From an uncultured Pseudomonadota bacterium (GTDB lineage: Bacteria; Lernaellota; Lernaellaia; Lernaellales; Lernaellaceae): 5,854 nt of DNA. The stretch is taken from assembly GCA_937967875.1 (NCBI GenBank), contig CALBTQ010000383.1, forward strand, positions 1 through 5,854, given 5' to 3'. Positions 1 through 5,812 of this stretch are shown piece by piece (within the stretch, counting starts at the first letter, position 1; each line of letters begins with the position of its first letter). Under the pieces are notes generated by a model that was not told the origin of the DNA, searched no databases, and was given only the letters and a program-made list of their open reading frames with translations. A program made the position numbers and the translations under genes.

Positions 1-1
1 C

Positions 2-79
2 TGCAACGGCGACGATTCATCCTCCGATGACGATGCAACCGATGACGACGATGCGAGCGACGACGACACCGACGATTTC
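2..79 (+). other. Asp-rich linker following the putative lipobox cysteine
   Basis: Codons here encode Cys-Asn-Gly followed by about 22 residues that are almost entirely Asp, Ser, Thr and Ala, written with imperfect GAC/GAT-rich repeats. Such low-complexity acidic tethers directly after a lipidated Cys are known in surface lipoproteins, where they hold the folded domain away from the membrane. That the Cys is the lipidation site is inference, because the signal peptide is outside the window. Confidence 0.6.
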
Positions 80-1369
80 AAATTTACCGTCACGGTGCTG
101 GGCGAGGGCGAGTACGTCGACGCGGACGGCAACGTTTTCTCATATCAGTTGTTGCGTCTGAGCAACGAGGACGGCGGCTTTACCTACGCGCAGTATTTTC
201 CGCCGCCGGCCAAAACGGCCGGTCCGGTGATTCTGGCGGCCGCGCCTTACGACGGCATCGATTGGTCCGGCGATCCGATCGACGAAAAATGGGCCGCGCG
301 CCCGGGCGCCGACGTGGGCTACAGTTGGCCGGACGAGAACGGCCCCGCCTACCACGAGGGCAGCTCGGACATTTTCTATCAGCTCTACGAACCGGAGTAT
401 TACGGCGAATTGTCGTGGTTGTTTCTGACCAACGGCATCGGCGTGCTGCACGTGTTCGGCCGTTTTTACGCCGGCGGCGACATCGAAAATGACCGTCACG
501 ACATGATCGCCGGCATGCGTTTTCTCGCGCAGGAACCGACTGCCGACAAAGCGCGCATTCTCACCAGCGGCGACTCGTGGGGCGCGTGGGAGGCCATTCA
601 TGCGGCGGTTTACGCGCCCACGGAAATCACTGTGCGTGGAATAGTCGCCACGGCGCCGCCTTACGACTTCGTCACCTTTCATCAGTACCTGACCGGCTTG
701 CACGACGAGATTCCCGATGCGTCGATCGCCGCCGATTACGATGAGTTTTTCGAGCCCTATCTGCGGCGCATCGAAGCGGGTGCGGGCGGTGCGCCGGACG
801 ACGCGCAGGCCGATTACTCGCTGTTTTCCTTCGCCGCGGTCGCCGAGGGAATTTCCTGCCCGCTGTTGCTGGTGCACGACGAGTGGGACACGCTGGTGCC
901 CGTGACCATGTCCTATGCGCTGGCCGACGCGCGGCCGGACGTGGCGACCGGCTATTGGTATCAGCGCACCGCGCCGATCGACTATTTGACGTTGCCGATG
1001 GACCACGGTCTGTTCGACGACGATCAGTTTGAGTACCTGTCCTATTTTCTCTTTTCGTCGACGTTCATGATGTCTCACCTGCTCGACGACGGGCAGTACA
1101 TCTACAACCTCTTCGAATGGTACGTGCTGCTGGCCTTCGCGCAAAATGTGCGTGCGTTGCAAGCGGCGCACTATGACGTGGACTGGTTCGTTCAGCGCCT
1201 GTTGGACCTGACCGATCCGCGCCTGGTGCTGTTCGAGATGAACGAAGTGGTGGACATGATTTCCGGCGCGGACCTGGCCGCCGCGATCCTCAACGAGGCC
1301 TGGGGCACGTCGCTGACCGGCGGAGTCGTCGCGGATTATCTCCAGGAAAACGGACTTCCGCCGGCCTGA
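2..1369 (+). CDS. Secreted lipoprotein with alpha/beta-hydrolase (serine hydrolase) domain, 5' partial
   Basis: The frame is open from the first complete codon (TGC, Cys) to TGA at 1367-1369, giving 455 visible residues. I number from that Cys, which I infer to be the lipidated +1 residue: it is followed by N-G-D-D and an Asp/Ser/Thr-rich linker to about residue 26, a common design in surface lipoproteins. The signal peptide and start codon lie off the left edge; a GTG at 95 is internal. The hydrolase core shows a nucleophile elbow G-D-S-W-G with Ser192 (codon 575-577), a candidate acid Asp296 in HDEWDTLVP (887-889) and His335 in MDHGLF (1004-1006), in the order and spacing of alpha/beta hydrolases. 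A GRFYAGGDIENDRHD stretch before the elbow resembles S9-peptidase/acyl-esterase-like proteins. About 110 helical, aromatic-rich residues follow the His. An esterase or peptidase acting outside the cytoplasm is likely; the substrate is unknown. It converges on the next gene with 4 nt between stops. Confidence 0.8.
   Translation, partial: CNGDDSSSDDDATDDDDASDDDTDDFKFTVTVLGEGEYVDADGNVFSYQLLRLSNEDGGFTYAQYFPPPAKTAGPVILAAAPYDGIDWSGDPIDEKWAARPGADVGYSWPDENGPAYHEGSSDIFYQLYEPEYYGELSWLFLTNGIGVLHVFGRFYAGGDIENDRHDMIAGMRFLAQEPTADKARILTSGDSWGAWEAIHAAVYAPTEITVRGIVATAPPYDFVTFHQYLTGLHDEIPDASIAADYDEFFEPYLRRIEAGAGGAPDDAQADYSLFSFAAVAEGISCPLLLVHDEWDTLVPVTMSYALADARPDVATGYWYQRTAPIDYLTLPMDHGLFDDDQFEYLSYFLFSSTFMMSHLLDDGQYIYNLFEWYVLLAFAQNVRALQAAHYDVDWFVQRLLDLTDPRLVLFEMNEVVDMISGADLAAAILNEAWGTSLTGGVVADYLQENGLPPA
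1317..1364. repeat. Imperfect inverted repeat at the convergent gene ends
   Basis: CCGGCGGA at 1317-1324 is the exact inverse complement of TCCGCCGG at 1357-1364. With one bulged T (1356) the stem extends by GTC/GAC to 11 pairs around a loop of about 25 nt. It sits in the last codons of the lipoprotein gene, where two convergent transcripts must end. No T-tract follows on either strand, so it is not a classical intrinsic terminator. It may be chance in GC-rich coding sequence. Confidence 0.25.
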
Positions 1370-1373
1370 CGCG

Positions 1374-2375
1374 TCATTCCGCCAACTGCGCCAGCGATTT
1401 TTGCAGCGTTTCGCGCGCCTCGCGCATGATGCGCTCGACCAGCTCCGCGACGGTCGGAATGTCGTTGATGCGGCCGATCGACTGTCCGACGGTGAGCATC
1501 GCCAGGTTCGCCTCGCCGTTCTGCCAGACCTCCTTGGCCCGCTGACCGCTGATGAGCGGGAACAGCTCGGAGAAATCGCCGTCGCGCGCCTCGACCTCTT
1601 CGATCTTCTTCATGATGTCGTTGCGCAACGCGCGCACCTGCAGGCCGAACTGTCCCAGCAGTTTGCGCAGCGCCAGCGTGGTGTCGCGCTCGGTCGCGTC
1701 CAGGATCATCCGGTAGATGTTCTCATGCACGCCGCTGTCGGTCGTCGCCAAGAAGCGCGTGGCCATCATGATGCCGTCCGCGCCCAACGCCAGCGCCGCG
1801 GCCAGACTCTTGCCGTCGACCATGCCGCCGGCGGCCAGCACCGGAATGTCCACCGCCTCGACGACCTTGGGAACCAGCACGATCGTCGCCACGTTGTCCT
1901 TGTGCGGGAAGCCGCCCTCTTCGAAGCCGGCGATGGTCACCGCGTCGTAGCCGACCTTCTGCGCGTGCACCGCGTGCTTGACCGTGCCGATCTTGTGCAG
2001 CACCTTCACCCCGGCCTCCTTGGCCATCGGCAGGAACTGCGGACCCAGGAACGTGTCCACCGGCGCGCCGGCGATCTCGATCGCCGTCACCTTTTTCTCG
2101 CAGCAGACGGTGAAGAACTCCTGCAACAGCTCGATCGGCAGCCGGATCGAAGGCATGGTCGTGATGTTGACGATGAACGGCTTATCGGTCAGCTCGCGCG
2201 TGCGATCGACCGCCGCGCGGAATTCGTCGCCGGTGTCGTAGTTGCCCGAGGTGAGATTGCCCATCGCGCCGGCGTTGCTGATCGCCGCGCACAATTCCGG
2301 CTTGGCCAGCCACAGCATGCCGCCGCATTGAATCGGGTACTTGATGCCGAACAGTTCGGTGATCCGCGTTTTCAT
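1374..2375 (-). CDS. Nitronate monooxygenase / FabK-like FMN flavoprotein, atypical active site
   Basis: This is a 333-residue TIM-barrel protein of the nitronate monooxygenase (2-nitropropane dioxygenase)/FabK family, of ordinary length. Visible motifs: the N-terminal YPIQCGGM (13-20), SNAGAMGNL (33-41), PFIVNIT (66-72), and the FMN-phosphate segment AAGGMVDGKSLAAAL through GADGIMMATRF (181-208). Known members use FMN to oxidise alkyl nitronates or reduce enoyl-ACP or quinones, with a His right after the Gly-Gly of a GxEAGGH motif. Here that motif reads GFEEGGFPHKD: the position holds Phe156 (codon 1908-1910), and a His appears two residues later (His158). Activity may therefore differ from the named enzymes. 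The ATG at 2375 is preceded by AAGGA with a 6-nt spacer. It is the last gene of the minus-strand operon, 15 nt after the dehydrogenase stop. Cytoplasmic; substrate unknown. Family assignment is firm, the reaction is not. Confidence 0.85.
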   Translation of the reverse strand: MKTRITELFGIKYPIQCGGMLWLAKPELCAAISNAGAMGNLTSGNYDTGDEFRAAVDRTRELTDKPFIVNITTMPSIRLPIELLQEFFTVCCEKKVTAIEIAGAPVDTFLGPQFLPMAKEAGVKVLHKIGTVKHAVHAQKVGYDAVTIAGFEEGGFPHKDNVATIVLVPKVVEAVDIPVLAAGGMVDGKSLAAALALGADGIMMATRFLATTDSGVHENIYRMILDATERDTTLALRKLLGQFGLQVRALRNDIMKKIEEVEARDGDFSELFPLISGQRAKEVWQNGEANLAMLTVGQSIGRINDIPTVAELVERIMREARETLQKSLAQLAE

Positions 2376-2381
2376 CTTGCG

Positions 2382-2386
2382 TCCTT
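2382..2386 (-). promoter_or_regulatory. Ribosome binding site of the flavoprotein gene
   Basis: AAGGA on the minus strand lies 6 nt before the ATG at 2375, inside the 15-nt gap after the dehydrogenase stop. It fixes the start of the flavoprotein gene and shows that this gene can initiate translation on its own within the operon. Confidence 0.75.
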
Positions 2387-2390
2387 TCCT

Positions 2391-3593
2391 CTATTCGTGA
2401 TCGAGCACGATTTTGATCGCCTGCTCGCGTCCTTTGTCGAGAAAGGCCTTCACCGCGTCCTGGTAGCGATGCATCGGGAAGCGGTGTGTGATTAAATTCT
2501 CGACGGCGAAGTCGTCCTTGGCCAGCAGCTTGGCGGCCAATTCGAAGGAATTTTTGCCGCCGCGCTCCCCGGCGTGGCAGTTCATGCCGCTGACGGTCAC
2601 TTCCTGGTTCCAGATCGGCGAGTAGTCGATCTTACCCGGCTTGAAGTTGATGCCCATCAGCACCACGTGCCCGCCGCCGGCCGCCCAGCGCAACGCGTCG
2701 TGCAGGCTGCGGTCGTTGCCCACGGTGTCGTACACCACGTCGAACCCGCCCAGCAGGATCTCGTTGCCCAGCGGCGCTTTGTAATGCTTCGCCCCGCTGT
2801 ATTCGGCCAGTTGCGCGTAGAGGTTTTTCGCGCCGAGAAACACCCGGTCCGCGCCGAGCCGCTCGGCCATGCGCGCCTGGAAATCGTAACGCGCCACGAC
2901 GCCCACTTTCGCCCCCGGCGTCTGCGCCTTGACGATCGCCGCGGTCAGCAGGCCGATCGTTCCCGCGCCGACGACCAGCACCTTGTCGCCGTCGCGCGGC
3001 GGCCGGCGCAGCACTCCGTGCAGCGCGCTGGCGGTCGGCTCCAGCAGCAGCGCGCGCTCATGACTGAGCTTGGGCGGGATCTTGAACGGCTGCGTGCGGT
3101 GCATGATCATCCGGGGCGAGAAACCGCCGCCGGTGTTGCCGTCGGGCAATTCCTTTTTGCCGAGATTTTCACAGAGCATGTAGCTGCCCTCCGCGCAACG
3201 CAGGCAGGGCGGGTCGATTTCCAACTGGAAGCACGAGGGCCAGTCGATGCGCATCGCCACGCGGTCGCCGACCGCAACGGTGTCGACCTCGGCGCCGGCC
3301 TCGATCACCTCGCCGACCAGCTCGTGGCCCAGAAACTTGCGCTTGATGCCCGGCGTCGCCGCGGCGAACACGCCCGGGTCCATTTCCATGAACAGGAAAT
3401 GCACGTCGGTGCCGCACAGGCCGCACGAGCGGTTGCGGATCTTCAGCCAACGCGCGTTGGGCGGCGTCGGCTCGGGCACCTCGGCGTATTGCGACGGCGA
3501 CAGCTTGCCCAACGCCGCGTACTTGTCGAAGACCGACAGCGCCTTGAGCGCGACCACCTTGGTCAGGGAATTGTCGAAGTACAGCGCCTTCAT
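2391..3593 (-). CDS. Zinc-dependent medium-chain alcohol dehydrogenase
   Basis: A 400-residue MDR-family dehydrogenase, longer than the usual 340-350. Catalytic zinc ligands are visible: Cys60 in CGLCGTDVH, His90-Glu91 in FLGHELVGEV, and Glu185 in LLLEPTA. The Rossmann domain carries G209-A-G211-T-I-G214 (VVGAGTIGLL). Structural-zinc cysteines are Cys121, Cys130, Cys133 and Cys141; the last three keep the C-x2-C-x7-C spacing, but eight residues separate the first two instead of two. The N-terminus before Cys60 is about 18 residues longer than usual. The end of the second Rossmann strand (VVARYD) has Arg where NAD-specific enzymes have an acidic residue, hinting at NADP(H). Start: the ATG at 3593 opens the family homology (MKALYFDNS) and overlaps the upstream stop as ATGA; an open frame up to 3947 is out-of-frame overlap with the aminotransferase gene. 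No good ribosome binding site precedes it, so coupled translation is likely. It oxidises an alcohol or reduces a carbonyl; substrate unknown. Confidence 0.9.
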   Translation of the reverse strand: MKALYFDNSLTKVVALKALSVFDKYAALGKLSPSQYAEVPEPTPPNARWLKIRNRSCGLCGTDVHFLFMEMDPGVFAAATPGIKRKFLGHELVGEVIEAGAEVDTVAVGDRVAMRIDWPSCFQLEIDPPCLRCAEGSYMLCENLGKKELPDGNTGGGFSPRMIMHRTQPFKIPPKLSHERALLLEPTASALHGVLRRPPRDGDKVLVVGAGTIGLLTAAIVKAQTPGAKVGVVARYDFQARMAERLGADRVFLGAKNLYAQLAEYSGAKHYKAPLGNEILLGGFDVVYDTVGNDRSLHDALRWAAGGGHVVLMGINFKPGKIDYSPIWNQEVTVSGMNCHAGERGGKNSFELAAKLLAKDDFAVENLITHRFPMHRYQDAVKAFLDKGREQAIKIVLDHE

Positions 3594-3599
3594 TTTTTT
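3590..3599 (-). other. ATGA start/stop overlap preceded by an A7 slippery heptamer
   Basis: Read on the minus strand, the aminotransferase-like gene ends in codons GCA AAA AAA TGA, while ATG of the dehydrogenase overlaps as ATGA. The seven As (3599-3593) form an A_AAA_AAA heptamer in the zero frame. A -1 shift there bypasses the TGA and reads directly into ATG-AAG-GCG of the dehydrogenase, which would give an 815-residue fusion. The ordinary reading is termination and reinitiation at the overlap. A GGAG (3623-3620) lies 26 nt before the ATG, too far for a normal ribosome binding site. The overlap is certain; frameshifting is inference. Confidence 0.55.
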
Positions 3600-4837
3600 G
3601 CTCGCGCTTTGGGTTTCATCTCCGTCAGCGTCTTTTTCACCGCGCGCACCAGGGCGTCGACGTCCCGGTCGGTCAGCAGCAGACTCGGGCGCAGCACGAC
3701 CGTGTCTTTCGCCACCGCGCCGGGCACGGCCAGCACGCCGTTGGCGGCCAGCAGCTTGTTGGCGCGGACGGCCTGCGCCGGCGTCTTGAACGTCAGCGAC
3801 CACAGCAAGCCGCGTCCGTGCACGGCCTGCAACACGCCGCCGGTCAGCGCGGAGAGTTCCTCCTGCAACCGTCCGCCCAGGCGCGCCGCGTTTTCCCACG
3901 GCTTGCGTTCGGCGTACACGGCCAGCGCTTTCGCGCCGACGCGGCAACCCAGGTCCGAGCCGCCGAAGGTCGACAGGTGAATCAGCGGATGCGCGTTCAT
4001 AAACGCGTTGATGCGTTGGGTGAAGATCGTCGCGGCGATGGGAAACACGCCCGCGCCCAGCGCCTCGCCGACCAGCAGCATGTCGGGGGCGACGTCGGTG
4101 CGCTGATAGGCGAATTTGACGCCGGTGCGGCCCAGGCCGGTCTGCGTTTCGTCGAGCGCCAGCAGGGCGCCGGCGGCGTTGCAGATCTGCCGCAGCGTGC
4201 GCAGGTATTCGGGCGAGGCTTCGCGGCAGCCGTTTTCCGTTTGCAGCGGTTCAAGCAGCAGGCAGGCGGTTTGGTCGTCGATCGCCGCGCGCGCCGCGTC
4301 CACGTCGCCGAAGGGGATGATCTGCGTTTGCGGCACCAACGGCGCGAAGTCGTTTTTATCGTCGCGGGTCGACAGGCTCAGCGCGAAGCCGGTTTCGCCG
4401 AACCACGATCCGTCCACCGCGACCAGCTTGGGCCGGCCGGTAAAACCGCGTGCCAGCTTACAGGCGAAGTCGAAGGACTCGCCGCGCATCACCGAGTAGA
4501 CCGTGCACTCCAGCTCGCCGCCGACGAACTCGGCCAACGCGCCCGCCAGCCGGGCCTTTTCGCGCGAGATCATCGGGAAGTTGCCCTGGTCGGTTTCGCG
4601 CATCGCCGTGCGCAGTTCGGCCACCACGTCGGCTTGCAGCCGCCCGCGATTGAAGGTCCCCGCGTTGGAATAGCAATCCAGGTAGCGTTTGCCGTCCAGG
4701 TCGGTAACGTACGCGCCGTCGCGTTTGGCCTCGACGATATCCAGCCCCACGCTCTTGAGCCACTTAATGTGCGCGGCGTTGATCAGCTTGCCGTAGTCGC
4801 GTTGCAGATCGGTCGTGGCGCGATTGGTTGTCTTCAT
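3590..4837 (-). CDS. Class III aminotransferase homologue lacking the PLP lysine (probable pseudoenzyme subunit)
   Basis: This 415-residue protein has the length and layout of class III (ornithine/GABA/glutamate-1-semialdehyde type) PLP aminotransferases. Retained: Glu-Pro in LLLEPLQTENG (195-203), Asp229 of LALDETQTGLGRTG, which would pair with the PLP ring nitrogen, Thr290 in HLSTFGGSD, which reaches the neighbouring subunit's PLP phosphate in this family, and a C-terminal HGRGLLWSL. Lost: the Schiff-base lysine is Glu258 in LLVGEALGAG (codon GAG, 4064-4066), where the partner gene has AKSIGGG. The usual SG(A/S/T)E phosphate loop reads M117-R-G-E, and the usual YHG reads WFG (145-147). By itself it should not transaminate. 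The ATG at 4837 shares its A with the upstream stop (TGATG) and has AAGGGGG 7 nt before it; the frame's 16-residue extension upstream of it lies inside the partner gene. The tail MKPKARAKK is basic. A structural or regulatory partner of the adjacent paralogue is the best guess. Confidence 0.88.
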   Translation of the reverse strand: MKTTNRATTDLQRDYGKLINAAHIKWLKSVGLDIVEAKRDGAYVTDLDGKRYLDCYSNAGTFNRGRLQADVVAELRTAMRETDQGNFPMISREKARLAGALAEFVGGELECTVYSVMRGESFDFACKLARGFTGRPKLVAVDGSWFGETGFALSLSTRDDKNDFAPLVPQTQIIPFGDVDAARAAIDDQTACLLLEPLQTENGCREASPEYLRTLRQICNAAGALLALDETQTGLGRTGVKFAYQRTDVAPDMLLVGEALGAGVFPIAATIFTQRINAFMNAHPLIHLSTFGGSDLGCRVGAKALAVYAERKPWENAARLGGRLQEELSALTGGVLQAVHGRGLLWSLTFKTPAQAVRANKLLAANGVLAVPGAVAKDTVVLRPSLLLTDRDVDALVRAVKKTLTEMKPKARAKK

Positions 4838-5812
4838 CAGCGTACCCCCTTGCCGGCGACCAGGTCTTCGATCGCGCGCAGCCAACTGAACAGCGAGGTC
4901 TGCACCTTTTCGCTATTGAGCAGTTTTAAAAGCGGCGGGAACTTCGCAGCCGGCAGCATCAGCGGCAGCAGTTTTTTCATCGAAGCGACCGCGCGGCGGA
5001 TCATCGCGATGAGGTGATCCATTTCCTCGTCGGTGACCACCAACGGCACCATGAAGCGCATCACCTGCGGCGCGTTGCCGCTGTAGGCGGCGAAGACGCC
5101 GTTTTGCGCCAGCGCGTCGGCCATCATCGGGCCCATGAACTCATGCAGGTAATCGATGCCGATCATCAAACCGCGACCGCGCACCTCCTTGATGATTTTC
5201 GGGTTCTCGCGCTGTAGATCGCGCAACGCCCCTTGCAGCCGCGCGCCCATTTTTTCGACGTGCTCCCACAGCTTGTTTTCCACGATGAAGTCGAGCACCG
5301 CCAGCGACACGCGACACGCCAGGTCGCTGCCGCCGTCAGGCGAGAGGTGGAAGTGCGGACGGCGCTCGACATAGTCGACCAGGTGCGGCAACGCGCGATA
5401 GAGCACCGCCGCGTTGGGGAACAGCCCGCCGCCGATCGACTTGGCCACGGTCATGATGTCGGGCGTCACGCCGGCGTGCTCGCAGGCGAACAACTTGCCC
5501 GTGCGCGCGAAGCCGGTCTGGATTTCGTCGAAGATCAGCACGATGCCCAGCCGGTCGCACAGCGCGCGCAGGCCGCGCAGGTATTCGTCGGCGCCCACGA
5601 AGATGCCCGCCTCGCCCTGGATCGGCTCGACGATGATCGCGGCGGTTTTTTCCGAAGCCGCCCGCTCCATCGCCGCCAAATCGTTGAAGGGCACGAAGAC
5701 GAACTCGGGAATCAGCGGATCGCAATAATGGCGATAATGTTCCTTGCCGTTGGCTGCCAGCGAAAAGCCGGTATGGCCGTGATAGCCCTTGATCGTCGAG
5801 ATGAGTTGCGCC
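4837..5812 (-). CDS. Class III PLP-dependent aminotransferase with catalytic lysine, N-terminus missing
   Basis: The last 325 residues of a class III aminotransferase are visible. The frame enters at the right edge of genuine sequence (5812) and ends at TGA 4839-4837. Motifs in order: IKGYHGHTGFSLA (PLP-stacking region), IIVEPIQGEAG, LIFDEIQTGFARTG with the PLP Asp (codon 5527-5529), and VAKSIGGGLFPN with the Schiff-base Lys (5440-5442). The position of the Thr that contacts the other subunit's PLP phosphate (usually S-T-F-G-G) reads S-P-D-G-G, Pro at 5338-5340. After the normal fold end it carries about 45 extra residues (KKLLPLMLPAAKF onward), probably helical and hydrophobic/basic. A GTG at 5694 is internal. 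It should form a PLP aldimine and transaminate an amine or amino acid; the donor and acceptor are unknown. It is the first visible gene of the operon and overlaps the lysine-less paralogue by 1 nt. The N-terminal phosphate loop cannot be checked. Confidence 0.9.
4845..4851 (-). promoter_or_regulatory. Ribosome binding site of the lysine-less aminotransferase homologue
   Basis: AAGGGGG on the minus strand lies 7 nt before the ATG at 4837 and inside the last codons of the upstream aminotransferase. It decides the start codon at the TGATG junction and allows efficient coupled initiation, which fits roughly matched production of the two paralogues. Confidence 0.7.

Noticed and set aside
95..97. 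GTG as the start codon of the lipoprotein
   Set aside because: The frame is open to the left edge and encodes a Cys plus acidic linker typical of the lipoprotein N-terminus, so the true start is upstream of the window.
140..1171. A 343-codon open frame on the minus strand inside the lipoprotein gene
   Set aside because: Arg/His/Val-rich translation with no domain. It is the antisense shadow of a real hydrolase gene in GC-rich DNA.
1401..2495. A 364-codon plus-strand frame opposite the flavoprotein gene
   Set aside because: Low-complexity Arg/His/Asp/Leu translation spanning two well-supported minus-strand genes. Antisense shadow.
3594..3947. A 118-residue N-terminal extension of the dehydrogenase frame
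   Set aside because: Arg/Gly/Ala-rich out-of-frame reading of the aminotransferase gene. MDR homology begins at the ATG at 3593. It would only be translated in part, from the slippery site, if frameshifting occurs.
2574..3980. A 468-codon plus-strand frame opposite the dehydrogenase
   Set aside because: No recognisable motif, and the opposite strand has complete MDR motifs. Antisense shadow.
4838..4885. A 16-residue N-terminal extension of the lysine-less aminotransferase
   Set aside because: It lies inside the upstream gene. The ATG at 4837 has a strong ribosome binding site and a TGATG coupling.
3818..5017. A 399-codon plus-strand frame opposite the aminotransferases
   Set aside because: Same composition artefact; it crosses the junction of two genes with clear class III motifs.
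5692..5694. GTG as the start codon of the lysine-bearing aminotransferase
   Set aside because: Homologous class III sequence (IKGYHGHTGFSLA) continues upstream to 5812, so this codon is an internal Val.
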